Source of the DNA: an uncultured Candidatus Melainabacteria bacterium
Lineage (GTDB): Bacteria > Cyanobacteriota > Vampirovibrionia > Gastranaerophilales > Gastranaerophilaceae
Assembly (NCBI GenBank): GCA_950096985.1
Contig: CATNBA010000001.1
Span: 62,001-126,000, forward strand
Reading direction: 5' to 3'
DNA length: 64,000 nucleotides
Below are positions 27,237-34,817 of this stretch, one piece after another. A program made the position numbers and the translations under genes. Under the pieces are notes generated by a model. The model did not search any database, had not been told where the DNA came from, and saw only the letters and a program-made list of their open reading frames with translations. How positions within the stretch are numbered: the stretch's first letter is position 1; each line of letters begins with the position of its first letter.

Positions 27237-27908
27237 ATGAAATATGATAAATCGCCGCAGGCTATTCAAACAATGTTCAATATGATTGCGACAAGGTATG
27301 ACAGTATAAACAATATTATGTCGTTCGGTACTCATTTGAGCGTAAAATCAGCGTGTGTAAAAAGTCTTAATATAAAACCGCATGATAATGTGCTTGATTT
27401 ATGCTGTGGTACAGGCGATTTAGCAGGATTAATAAAAAGCCTGTATCCTCAAGCTTGTGTTACGGGAATTGATTTTTCTGAAAATATGCTTGATATCGCA
27501 AAAGATAAATATCCAAATATAAAATTTTTTCAGGGTGATGCAACAAATCTGCCATATCAAGACAATACATTTGATATTGTAACGATGGGATTTGGGCTGC
27601 GTAATATTCAAAATGCAGAAAAAGCCGTCGAAGAAGTTTACAGAATTTTAAAGCCAAACGGCAAATTTCTACATCTTGATTTTGGTGAAAAAAATATTAT
27701 CAGTAAAATTTACGATAAAATTACTCCGTTCATTGTTTCAAGATTTACGGATAATGCTTCGGCTTATTCATACCTTATAAAATCTCGGCAAATTTTTCCA
27801 AAACCTGCCGAATTAATAAAAGATTTTGAAAGCAAAGGATTTAAACTATATAAAAGAGAAGATTACCTTTTCGGGGTAATCTCCTCACAGATTATGGTTA
27901 AATCATAA
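27237..27908 (+). CDS. ubiE: demethylmenaquinone methyltransferase (UbiE/MenG)
   Basis: A 223-residue SAM-dependent methyltransferase. NVLDLCCGTGDLAGLI is motif I, DFSENMLDIAKDKYP is motif II, and the UbiE signatures ...RYDSINNIMSFG... and GFGLRNIQNAEKAVEEVYRI are clear. It makes menaquinone from demethylmenaquinone. No other men genes are in the window. AAAAAGG lies 8 bases before the ATG at 27237, and an upstream in-frame start is not needed. It ends overlapping the convergent dehydrogenase gene by 6 bases. Confidence 0.88.
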   Translation: MKYDKSPQAIQTMFNMIATRYDSINNIMSFGTHLSVKSACVKSLNIKPHDNVLDLCCGTGDLAGLIKSLYPQACVTGIDFSENMLDIAKDKYPNIKFFQGDATNLPYQDNTFDIVTMGFGLRNIQNAEKAVEEVYRILKPNGKFLHLDFGEKNIISKIYDKITPFIVSRFTDNASAYSYLIKSRQIFPKPAELIKDFESKGFKLYKREDYLFGVISSQIMVKS

Positions 27909-28922
27909 ATTTTTAAACTCACTGCCGCCTTGAATACAGTCCTGAATACCTTTAAATGTCATTTCGAGAAGATAATCTATTGCATCTTGAGTTTCGTAGG
28001 CAATATGCGGTGTTATAATAACATTGGGCATCTGTGCGAGTTTTTCAACCGTTTCAGCCTCCTTCATGCACGTCATATCTTCGCCAAGACGTTGTGAAAA
28101 TTGACTGCATTTAAAACTGTAAGTTTCACAAGAGACAACATCCAATCCTGCTCCGGCAATTTCTTTTGCATTTATAGCTTCATATAATGCTATAGTATCA
28201 AGAATTTCGCCGCGAGAAGTGTTTATTATATAAGCCTCATTTTTCATCATCTTAAACTGTTCTGAAGACATCATATGATGATTTTCGCCCGTGTAAGGTA
28301 CATGTAGAGTAATAACATCAGAATTTCTAATCAAAGTATTTAAATCAGTATATTCGACTTCTTCCAAAAGTTCCTGCCTGTGTACCAAATCATATGCGAG
28401 AACTTTCATCCCCATAGCCTTAGCAAGCTTACAAACCGCAGCACCGATAGAACCTGTTCCGACAACACCGATTGTAAGCTTTGAAATATCCCGTCCTATA
28501 AACGTATCGCACGCTCTGTCTTTATTGAGCACATACCTTGATGCAGGAACAATTTTTCTTATTAACGCAATCATCAAGCCTACAGTATACTGAGCAACCG
28601 AACGCGCGCCATAACTACCAACATTAATCACATCAATATTTTTATCAACACAAGCTTTGTGGTTAATGTGATCAATACCTGTCGAACGCGTAGAAACAGT
28701 TCTCAAATTTTTAAATTTATCAATTACAGCCTGAGTGACTTCTGAGTCAATAAACACACTTATAACCGCAGTATGTTCAAGTTGTTCCTGTGTTAACTTT
28801 TTGACAGTATCCTCATTAAGACTTTCTTTAAAAAAAGTTATATCAAAATTTTCAAATTTATTATCCTCAAAAAATTTTTTCTCGCTGTCGCGAAAATCAA
28901 AAATTAACATCTTTATTGCCAT
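27903..28922 (-). CDS. D-lactate dehydrogenase-like 2-hydroxyacid dehydrogenase
   Basis: A 339-residue NAD-dependent D-2-hydroxyacid dehydrogenase. The Rossmann motif GVVGTGSIGAAVCKLAKAMG, the substrate Arg in INTSRGEILD and the catalytic His in ITPHIAYET are present. The GARSVAQYTVGLMIAL segment is typical of D-lactate dehydrogenases. This would regenerate NAD+ in fermentation. AAAGGAGG precedes the ATG at 28922. An upstream in-frame ATG (MSRPMVKTKGG) belongs to leader repeat R2. Other hydroxyacid substrates are possible. Confidence 0.82.
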   Translation of the reverse strand: MAIKMLIFDFRDSEKKFFEDNKFENFDITFFKESLNEDTVKKLTQEQLEHTAVISVFIDSEVTQAVIDKFKNLRTVSTRSTGIDHINHKACVDKNIDVINVGSYGARSVAQYTVGLMIALIRKIVPASRYVLNKDRACDTFIGRDISKLTIGVVGTGSIGAAVCKLAKAMGMKVLAYDLVHRQELLEEVEYTDLNTLIRNSDVITLHVPYTGENHHMMSSEQFKMMKNEAYIINTSRGEILDTIALYEAINAKEIAGAGLDVVSCETYSFKCSQFSQRLGEDMTCMKEAETVEKLAQMPNVIITPHIAYETQDAIDYLLEMTFKGIQDCIQGGSEFKNL

Positions 28923-28944
28923 AAAATATTTTCCTCCTTTTGTT

Positions 28945-29022
28945 TTTACCATTGGGCGGCTCATACTGAGACTTATTAAATCTTTATGTCACTTTCTAAA
29001 TCGCCTACTGTGTGATTTTACC
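28945..29022 (-). repeat. leader repeat copy R2
   Basis: Second copy of the ~77-base element. Leftward it reads ATCACACAGTAGGCGATTTA, then GAAAGTGAC and ATGAGCCGCCCAATGGTAAA. It sits between the D-lactate dehydrogenase start and the Hsp20 gene, oriented toward the dehydrogenase. Confidence 0.8.
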
Positions 29023-29145
29023 AAACATAACCGTTTATTCTATTGCACAAAAGTACATAGTATGAGCACAATTAATTAACACAAAGTGTAATGAAAATAA
29101 AATTCAAAACATTTATTCTAAAAATACATAAGGAAAGGATAAAAA

Positions 29146-29625
29146 ATGAAACACGACTTAATAATCAGAGAACCTGATTTTTACTTTGACAGTATTCATA
29201 ACGAATTAAATAACTTTTTGCGTGATACACTTCTTGTTCATGCGAACCCCTTGAACGTCAAAAAAGCTTCCATCTGGCGTCCTGCCATAGAAGTAAAACA
29301 AAACGATCAAAACTATAAAGTAAAAGTTCAGCTTCCCGGAGTGAACAAAGACGATATTGAAGTAGAACTCGACAACGAGTTTATGACAATAACCGCGGAA
29401 ATTCATGAAGAAGCCGAAGAAAAAGAAGAAAAAGCCAAAAACGAACGCTGCCATACATCCGAGTTTCGTTACGGCAGATACAAGAGAACAATTTCTTTTG
29501 ACCATCCTGTAAAAACCGAAGAAAGTACAGCGGTTTATGACAAAGGTGTTTTAACAATAACAATTCCAAAGGTTGAAACAGAAAACAAACAACCTAAAAG
29601 GTTGGAAATAAAGGAAAAACAATAA
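29146..29625 (+). CDS. Hsp20/alpha-crystallin small heat shock protein
   Basis: A 159-residue holdase chaperone with the alpha-crystallin domain (about 45-145): VKVQLPGVNKDDIEVELDN, then FRYGRYKRTISFDHPV and the A-x-x-x-n-GVLTITIPK end motif in YDKGVLTITIPK. AAGGAAAGG precedes the ATG. The coding region is flanked by leader repeats R2 and R3 in opposite orientation. No HrcA (CIRCE) palindrome was noticed upstream. Confidence 0.92.
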   Translation: MKHDLIIREPDFYFDSIHNELNNFLRDTLLVHANPLNVKKASIWRPAIEVKQNDQNYKVKVQLPGVNKDDIEVELDNEFMTITAEIHEEAEEKEEKAKNERCHTSEFRYGRYKRTISFDHPVKTEESTAVYDKGVLTITIPKVETENKQPKRLEIKEKQ

Positions 29626-29700
29626 AAATCACACAGTAGGCGATTTAGAAAGTGACAACAAACTTTAATAAGTCCCAGTATAAGCCGCCCAGTGATAAAA
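29626..29700 (+). repeat. leader repeat copy R3
   Basis: Third copy of the ~77-base element, on the + strand: ATCACACAGTAGGCGATTTA, then GAAAGTGAC and AGTATAAGCCGCCCAGTGAT. The ATG of the other copies is ATA here. It begins at the Hsp20 stop codon and leads into a candidate noncoding RNA. Confidence 0.8.
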
Positions 29701-29701
29701 G

Positions 29702-29978
29702 AATTCGTATCCCAAACCTAATCCTCCGAGAGATTTTCGGTCATCCGTGTGAATGAAATGCCCCACCTGTGGGTAAACAGGGCAAGGGAGTACACCCCGC
29801 GGCATATCTCACACAAATATATAAGGCGGGATACGGACGGTTACCTGATGGGTGAAACTTTCCACTATATTCTGATCGGTAATAAATCTGATTTTTTGGA
29901 AAGCTGAGCGCAATCGCCGCATATCTCAAATGACGGTAATCGATAAAAGCAGCGGAGCGACTGAAAGCTCCGCTCTTT
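29702..29978 (+). ncRNA. candidate structured noncoding RNA
   Basis: A GC-richer, non-coding stretch of about 275 bases. Possible pairings are a closing stem (GATT/AATC and GTCAT/ATGAC), one arm (GTGTGA/TCACAC with ATGCC/GGCAT) and a second arm (GGCG/CGCC, TTACC/GGTAA). GCATATCTCA occurs twice, at the end of each arm. It ends in a strong terminator (AGCGGAGC/GCTCCGCT, T-run; 29951-29977). No known family (6S, RNase P, tmRNA, SRP) could be confirmed by eye. The neighbour on the right is on the other strand, so this is a free-standing transcript or a relic. Confidence 0.5.
29951..29977 (+). terminator. terminator of the candidate RNA
   Basis: AGCGGAGC/GCTCCGCT hairpin with GACTGAAA loop and CTTTTATT tail. 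Confidence 0.8.
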
Positions 29979-29980
29979 TA

Positions 29981-30238
29981 TTATAAGGATTGGGAGGTTT
30001 CGATAATTTTAGCAGCCATTATGCTGATTTTAGTTTTTAGTCCAAGAATATATGCAGCATGGGTTCTGTTTTTTGCCCCTATTTTAGAATGAATATCTCT
30101 TATGTGTATTTTTACGGTCATTTCTGAAATACGGAGCTTTGAGCTAATTTGATAATACGTATAACCCAAAACCATTAATTTCGCGACCTCTAACTGACGC
30201 GCTGTTAATTTTTTTTCAATAATAGGTGAAAATTGCAT
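29981..30238 (-). CDS. orphan LuxR-type HTH protein
   Basis: An 85-residue DNA-binding protein consisting almost only of a LuxR/NarL C-terminal domain: LTARQLEVAKLMVLGYTYYQ, then ISSKLRISEMTVKIHIRDIH and SKIGAKNRTHA. No receiver or ligand domain is attached. Single-domain proteins of this type are GerE-like. A function with the orphan kinase at 20059 is conceivable but unsupported. Its promoter region faces the XRE gene at 30323. Confidence 0.82.
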   Translation of the reverse strand: MQFSPIIEKKLTARQLEVAKLMVLGYTYYQISSKLRISEMTVKIHIRDIHSKIGAKNRTHAAYILGLKTKISIMAAKIIETSQSL

Positions 30239-30322
30239 TAGAGCCTTTCGTGTGTATTAAATATAGTATTACGTAATTAAAAACACTAGAAGTAGTAAAA
30301 AAATAAATCTATTATGTTATTA

Positions 30323-30661
30323 ATGATTGATAGCAATGATGTTAAAAATATTCTTGGAAATAATATTAGAAAATTACGATTAGCTAAAGGATTATCACAG
30401 GAGCAACTAGCTGAAGCGGTAGGACTTGAACGAGATTCAATCTCATCTATAGAAACCGGACGCGCATTTACTTCTAGTGAAGCACTTGCAAAATTTGCAA
30501 ATTTTTTCAATGTTGAACTAAATTATTTATTTAACTCAAATAACATTGAAGAAATAGACAAAATTGTCGATTTTAAAAAAGAAATTAATCGTGCATTGAA
30601 CGGATGTACTCTTGATTTTCTAAAAAATATTTATAAGATTGTTATTGCCTTGAAAAAATAA
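30323..30661 (+). CDS. XRE-family transcriptional regulator
   Basis: A 112-residue repressor-like protein with a canonical XRE domain (IRKLRLAKGLSQEQLAEAVG, then LERDSISSIETGRAFTSSEA) at residues about 10-65 and a helical tail of about 45 residues of unknown role. The start is taken at MIDSND, and an in-frame ATG at 30314 is an alternative. It is the first of three consecutive small HTH genes (30323, 30752, 31067), a regulator island. Confidence 0.85.
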   Translation: MIDSNDVKNILGNNIRKLRLAKGLSQEQLAEAVGLERDSISSIETGRAFTSSEALAKFANFFNVELNYLFNSNNIEEIDKIVDFKKEINRALNGCTLDFLKNIYKIVIALKK

Positions 30662-30739
30662 CATATCAGCTTGTATTAACCATTATAACCTTTTATAACA
30701 CTTCTGCATACATAGAGTAATTACAAATATACTACTTGG

Positions 30740-30745
30740 TATACT
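30740..30745 (+). promoter_or_regulatory. -10 box of the 30752 gene
   Basis: TATACT ends 6 bases before the ATG with no ribosome site, a leaderless arrangement identical in spacing to dxr and the kinase. Confidence 0.5.
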
Positions 30746-30751
30746 GCATAT

Positions 30752-31024
30752 ATGCAACACAAAAATGAAAAAACTTTACAATTTAATAAAATACTCGGTA
30801 AAGTTTTAAAAGAACTTCGTGAGGAAAAATGTGTTTCTGCAAATAAATTTGCTAATGAATATGATTTAAGTAGCGGTAATTATAATAGAATTGAAAATGG
30901 TGTGTTTTGTGCAAAATTTATAACAATTTGGCAAATAATTGAGGCGCACAATATAAGTTTTTCGGAATTTGCACAAAAATTTAAAAATAAACTAGGTGAA
31001 GATTTTCACTTAATGGACATTTAA
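30752..31024 (+). CDS. small XRE-like HTH protein, paralogue of 19743
   Basis: A 90-residue HTH protein sharing its whole layout with the 19743 protein: MQH start, a KELREEKCVSANKFANEYDL helix region, W(Q/K)I(I/V)EAH, then FSEFAQKFKNKLGEDFHLMD. Both are read from leaderless promoters. The pair indicates a local paralogous family of short regulators. Whether they bind the same operator cannot be told from sequence. Confidence 0.72.
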   Translation: MQHKNEKTLQFNKILGKVLKELREEKCVSANKFANEYDLSSGNYNRIENGVFCAKFITIWQIIEAHNISFSEFAQKFKNKLGEDFHLMDI

Positions 31025-31066
31025 CGATTGAAAAATATATTATATGGAATAATATAAAATAACTTT

Positions 31067-31276
31067 ATGATTATAATTAACATCTATAATGTAAAATGGA
31101 AAAGAAAATATACTAGAAAAGAGATAGCCGAAATTACTGGCATAAGTCCTACGACTATTACCAAAATTACCAGAGGTGAACATGTCGATGTAAAACTCAG
31201 TACGATTGAAAAATTAGCAAAGTTTTTAGAGTGTAATGTTAAGGATATTCTTATTGAAGTGCCCGACCACCCTTGA
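31067..31276 (+). CDS. small Cro/C1-type HTH protein
   Basis: A 69-residue XRE-like (HTH_26-type) DNA-binding protein: YTRKEIAEITGISPTTITKI, then TRGEHVDVKLSTIEKLAKFL and ECNVKDILIEV. The N-terminal MIIINIYNVKWKR may be part of the fold. TATAAAAT lies 6-8 bases before the ATG and no Shine-Dalgarno sequence is visible. It is the third gene of the HTH island. Confidence 0.75.
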   Translation: MIIINIYNVKWKRKYTRKEIAEITGISPTTITKITRGEHVDVKLSTIEKLAKFLECNVKDILIEVPDHP

Positions 31277-31346
31277 CAAAATATGCTTTATCGGAAATAA
31301 TATAAATAAGGGCGTGCAGATTGCAGTCTGCACTTTAAAAGCCCCA

Positions 31347-31421
31347 TTATCGGAATAATTTAAGCACTATTATTATCAACAAGATAAGCAGTAGTGCTTT
31401 TTCAGTTATCCTGAATTCCAA
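31347..31421 (-). CDS. possible 24-residue hydrophobic peptide
   Basis: A short ORF from TTG 31421 with GGGGGTGAT as ribosome site. The peptide begins MEFRITEK, then a membrane-spanning run ALLLILLIIIVL and a basic end KLFR. This is the look of a type I toxin or a small membrane peptide. Its 3' part forms the long hairpin AAGCACTA/TAGTGCTT (31357-31400). There is no supporting homology, so this is tentative. Confidence 0.3.
   Translation of the reverse strand: MEFRITEKALLLILLIIIVLKLFR
31357..31403 (+). terminator. hairpin with T-run, rightward terminator
   Basis: AAGCACTA ... TAGTGCTT with inner TTATC/GATAA pairing, followed by TTTTT in the + direction. A second hairpin GTGCAGA/TCTGCAC lies at about 31314-31333. 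Both could end transcripts of the HTH island. Confidence 0.55.
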
Positions 31422-31424
31422 CTT

Positions 31425-31512
31425 TATCACCCCCTTTCGCCGCTTACTGATTTGTAGTCCGTCCGCCGAAAGTAAGGTAATCGGGCTTACCCTCATAAAT
31501 ATAATACATCAC
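31425..31512 (-). promoter_or_regulatory. structured leader E2 with sequestered ribosome site
   Basis: Leftward: TATTAT as a -10 box, GAGGGTAAG with pairing GTAAG/CTTAC, then CTTTCG..CG/CG..CGAAAG folding over the start of GAAAGGGGGTGAT. It leads into the hydrophobic 24-residue ORF. Confidence 0.4.
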
Positions 31513-31540
31513 GTTCGAGAATAAGTCAATATTTTTAAAA

Positions 31541-32494
31541 TTATGCACGCGGGTGAGATTGGTTATAAACTTCTTTCAAGTGTTGTGTCGAAACGTGTGT
31601 GTAAATCTGTGTATTTGATATGCTGGCGTGACCCAAAAGCTCCTGTACAACCCTTAAATCAGCACCGTTTTCTATTAAATGCGTCGCAAAACTGTGACGA
31701 AATACGTGCGGTGTAACATGTTTCGGAAGATTAATTTTTTCAACAACTTCATTTATCGCATTTCTCACAGATTTTGTTTGAAGTCTAAAACCTGTATTAT
31801 TTATAAAAACCGGTGAATTTTCATCAGGTTCGCCGACGTTATATCCTTTAGGCACAAGAGCTCTGGCACTATCAAGATAACGCTCAAGAAAACTTTTTGC
31901 CCTGTCCGTAATAAGTACAATTCTTTCTTTTGAACCTTTACCGAAAACTCTTATCTCGTTTTCAGCCAGATTTAAATCACCGAAATTAAGCCCTGCAAGT
32001 TCTGAAACACGCATTCCCGTAGCCCACAAAAGTTCCAAAATAGTGCGGTTTCTATATCCCGCAGGAGTTTCTATCTTAATATTATTCAAAATCTGCTCAA
32101 CTTCCACAGGAGTTAAAAATTTTGGTAAAGATTTCGGACGTTTAGGATTTGTAAGGCTTAATGCAGGATTGATTTCCACCTTACGCTCTCTGTGAAGATA
32201 TTTATAGAAGGTTCGCAAAGATGAAATTTTTCGCGCAACAGTTGTTTTTTTATAATTAAACTTTTGTATAAAATGCAAATATTCCCTGATTTTTGAAAAA
32301 TTTACATCCTCGCACGACTGCTCATCCATCCAGACTAAGTAGCTTAATATATCTGAACAATAGGCTTTTGCAGTATGATTTGAGAAATTCTTCTCTGCAA
32401 TTATGTATGATTTGAAATCTTCCAAATCCTGTTTTGAATTAGCATTTACAGTCATTTTTCTAATATATTTACATGATTGATTTTTTATATTCAT
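31541..32494 (-). CDS. xerC: Xer-type tyrosine recombinase
   Basis: A 317-residue site-specific recombinase with a SAM-like N-terminal domain and a catalytic domain containing the pentad: Arg in ATGMRVSELAG, Lys in GKGSKER, His-x-x-Arg in HVFRHSFATHL, His in LGHAS and Tyr in QIYTHV. Length and motifs fit XerC/XerD, which resolve chromosome dimers at dif. It sits 19 kb from the prophage in host-like context, so it is not the phage integrase. The start may instead be ATG 32455, since TATAAT abuts the upstream ATG. Confidence 0.88.
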   Translation of the reverse strand: MNIKNQSCKYIRKMTVNANSKQDLEDFKSYIIAEKNFSNHTAKAYCSDILSYLVWMDEQSCEDVNFSKIREYLHFIQKFNYKKTTVARKISSLRTFYKYLHRERKVEINPALSLTNPKRPKSLPKFLTPVEVEQILNNIKIETPAGYRNRTILELLWATGMRVSELAGLNFGDLNLAENEIRVFGKGSKERIVLITDRAKSFLERYLDSARALVPKGYNVGEPDENSPVFINNTGFRLQTKSVRNAINEVVEKINLPKHVTPHVFRHSFATHLIENGADLRVVQELLGHASISNTQIYTHVSTQHLKEVYNQSHPRA

Positions 32495-32550
32495 TATTAT
32501 ACAATATTTTTAGAATAATTAAAACTTATTAACAAACTCCGGGAGAAATC

Positions 32551-34410
32551 ATGAATAAAAAATTGTTAATATCATCTATTGTCGTTATGACTGCACTATC
32601 AACACAGGTTTACGCTAAAGAATTACAAGCGCAGGTTGAAAGAAACACTGCGGCTACCCCTAATATTTATTCCGAACAAAAAGCTGCTCCTGTTAAATCT
32701 TTGTCACAGCCATACCCTGAAATCGCAAAACTTATTGAATATAATCACTGTGAACAAGCAGACAAAAAATTACAAGAATTATTAAATTTAAAGCCAAACG
32801 ATGTTAATCTTCTTGCGTTGAAATCTGTTTCAATGGCTAAACAGCACAAGCTTGACCCGGCTCAATTTGAGTTAGACAAACTCGTTAAAAGAGCTCCAAA
32901 CAATCCGATTGTGCACTACGCTCAAGGATACGTTTACATGCAAAGACAAACAGCATCAGACGTTGATTACATCAAAACTACAAGAGGTTTGATTAATTCG
33001 GCTATTAAAGAATTCGTTACTGCGGTAACTTTAGATAAAAATTACTATCAGGCATATAATGCTATGGGCGTTGCTACCTTAAAATTAGGCAACAAAAACG
33101 ATGCACTTGAACTGTTCCAAACAGCTTTAAAAGTTAACCCCGGATTTGCAAATGCTTATGACAACGTAGGTGTTGTTGAAATGATGAACGGCAACCTTGA
33201 TGCTGCCGAACAAAACTTCACAAAAGCAATGAAATTTAATACTCACAACCCGACTGCATGGTATCATATGGCTCAGGTTGAAACACGCAGAGGCAATTTC
33301 TCAAAAGCTTTAACTTGGGTTAACCACTCATTGCACGTAAACCCGAATTCATCTCCAGCTTTGACATTGCAGGGGGAACTTTATTTGAAACAAGGAAACC
33401 AGGCTGCTGCGATTAACTCGTTCAAAAAAGCCCAAATCGTAAAACCTGAAAATATCAGACCTTACATGAACCTTGCAACAATTTACGAAAACCGTGCAGA
33501 TGAAGAATTTGCAATGGAACAATTAAAAACTTCACTTGCAATTAACCCGAACAATTCTGAAAGCAAATTAAGAATTGCAAATATGGCATTGCACACAAGA
33601 AAATATGATCAAGCACTTGATTATTATACAAAACTTGTAGGTGACACAAACTTTAATGACGATGCAATAATCGGACTTGCCAACACTTATTACGAAATGG
33701 CTAAAGACAGAGGTGAAAACAACGGTATAACTACAAACCGCGAAGTTTACCTTGCTTATGACTATATAAATAAAGCAATCGAAAAATGTCCTGAAGATTT
33801 GGAACTTCACCTTGCAAAATTAAAACTTGCAAGATTAATTCACCAAGAACCGCTTTCACGCGACAGCTTGAACTACATTGTTCAATCAGCGGGCAACAAC
33901 TTGATGGACAGCGTAATAAAAGGCGAAGCATATCTTGCTTTAGGTAGAGAAAAAGATGCTGTTTATACATTTGAAAATGCAGTAAACTTCTCTAACAGCG
34001 TTGAAGACGACCTTTATTTAGGCGAAATTCTTGTTCATAACAAACAATTCAGAACAGCAAGAACAGCTTTACAAAAAGCCTTGATGAAAGACCCTGAAAA
34101 TATTATCGCTAAAAACGGTATTAATTATATTAATCTTTGCGAAACAAAATCAAACGAATTCTTTGACATTGCGCAAAGACAATATCAGCAAAACAATTAC
34201 GCATCAGCAATTGAATATTGCAACCGCGCAATCGACTTCTATCACAACAGCCCTCAAATAGCAAAACTGAAAGCTATGTCTTATGAAAAAGAACTTAACT
34301 TCAGAGGGGCAGTAAAATACTATCAACAATATCTGGCTATGAACCCTGAGGCAGCAGACAGACAAGAAATTCAGGCTAAAATAGAAAAATTCTTGCCGAA
34401 ATCAAACTAA
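32551..34410 (+). CDS. secreted/periplasmic TPR-repeat protein
   Basis: A 619-residue protein with a signal peptide (MNKKLLISSIVVMTALSTQVYA) given here as MNKKLLISSIVVMTALST plus QVYA, and at least ten tetratricopeptide repeats (for example AYNAMGVATLKLGNKNDALE and AWYHMAQVETRRGNFSKALT). It is probably a periplasmic or outer-membrane scaffold. GGGAG precedes the ATG. The stop overlaps the start of the next gene (TAATG), so the pair is coupled. The partner is unknown. Confidence 0.85.
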   Translation: MNKKLLISSIVVMTALSTQVYAKELQAQVERNTAATPNIYSEQKAAPVKSLSQPYPEIAKLIEYNHCEQADKKLQELLNLKPNDVNLLALKSVSMAKQHKLDPAQFELDKLVKRAPNNPIVHYAQGYVYMQRQTASDVDYIKTTRGLINSAIKEFVTAVTLDKNYYQAYNAMGVATLKLGNKNDALELFQTALKVNPGFANAYDNVGVVEMMNGNLDAAEQNFTKAMKFNTHNPTAWYHMAQVETRRGNFSKALTWVNHSLHVNPNSSPALTLQGELYLKQGNQAAAINSFKKAQIVKPENIRPYMNLATIYENRADEEFAMEQLKTSLAINPNNSESKLRIANMALHTRKYDQALDYYTKLVGDTNFNDDAIIGLANTYYEMAKDRGENNGITTNREVYLAYDYINKAIEKCPEDLELHLAKLKLARLIHQEPLSRDSLNYIVQSAGNNLMDSVIKGEAYLALGREKDAVYTFENAVNFSNSVEDDLYLGEILVHNKQFRTARTALQKALMKDPENIIAKNGINYINLCETKSNEFFDIAQRQYQQNNYASAIEYCNRAIDFYHNSPQIAKLKAMSYEKELNFRGAVKYYQQYLAMNPEAADRQEIQAKIEKFLPKSN

Positions 34411-34661
34411 TGAAAAAATTCGATATAAGAAAAACATTTGAAATATTTTTGAGAGAGCCCATCAGTGTATTAACTGAAGGGCTGTTTCAACTTGTGAATA
34501 TTGAAAACAATATTTTCAGCCAGAAACCCTATATCGGTGTAGATTTTGTAAACAAAAAAACACAGATTACGGTAGTTAACAACGAAAGAATGTATAACAT
34601 ATTCCAGACTGTTCTTTTTAAACAACGCTTAAAAGAGCAAAAGAAAAAGGCGCAACGTTAA
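34410..34661 (+). CDS. small protein coupled to the TPR gene
   Basis: An 83-residue protein not recognised. It has no signal peptide or membrane helix, a mixed N-terminal half, a possible beta segment (YIGVDFVNKKTQITVVNN) and a strongly basic C-terminal helix (FKQRLKEQKKKAQR). Its start codon shares one base with the stop of the TPR gene, so it is expressed with it. Confidence 0.6.
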   Translation: MKKFDIRKTFEIFLREPISVLTEGLFQLVNIENNIFSQKPYIGVDFVNKKTQITVVNNERMYNIFQTVLFKQRLKEQKKKAQR

Positions 34662-34775
34662 TTTATTATTTCACGTTCCATTCTTGTCACCTCCTTTCCT
34701 GCCAATTTCTTTGTAAAATTATGTGTACAGGAGAGGTGTGGAAACTTACCCTTCACCACTATATTACAGTAAATA
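34658..34775 (-). promoter_or_regulatory. structured leader E3 with sequestered ribosome site
   Basis: Leftward: TAATAT as a -10 box, GGTGAAGGGTAAG, then CACCTC + TCCT that pair with AGGA + GAGGTG, burying AAAGGAGGTGA completely. That site is followed by an ATG at 34681 and only seven codons before TAA. No gene follows on this strand, so it may make a short regulatory transcript antisense to the end of the 34410 gene. Confidence 0.4.
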
Positions 34776-34805
34776 TTATTAAAATACAATAAATATTTTT
34801 TATGC

Positions 34806-34811
34806 TATACT
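34806..34811 (+). promoter_or_regulatory. -10 box of engB, leaderless
   Basis: TGC-TATACT (extended -10 form) with 6 bases to the ATG at 34818 and no Shine-Dalgarno sequence. Confidence 0.5.
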
Positions 34812-34817
34812 AGATGT

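Noticed and set aside
24324..29978. Linking the candidate RNA at 29.7 kb to the raiA-motif RNA because hpf is in the window
   Set aside because: The RNA is 5 kb from hpf and on the other strand, and no diagnostic raiA-motif sequence could be identified.
31440..31512. tRNA-like fold on the minus strand
   Set aside because: No acceptor stem or T-loop sequence; the hairpins fit a structured mRNA leader better. No tRNA was found elsewhere in the window.
31541..32494. Xer recombinase as the prophage integrase
   Set aside because: It lies about 19 kb from the prophage among host genes, and its full set of Xer residues and context fit chromosome dimer resolution.
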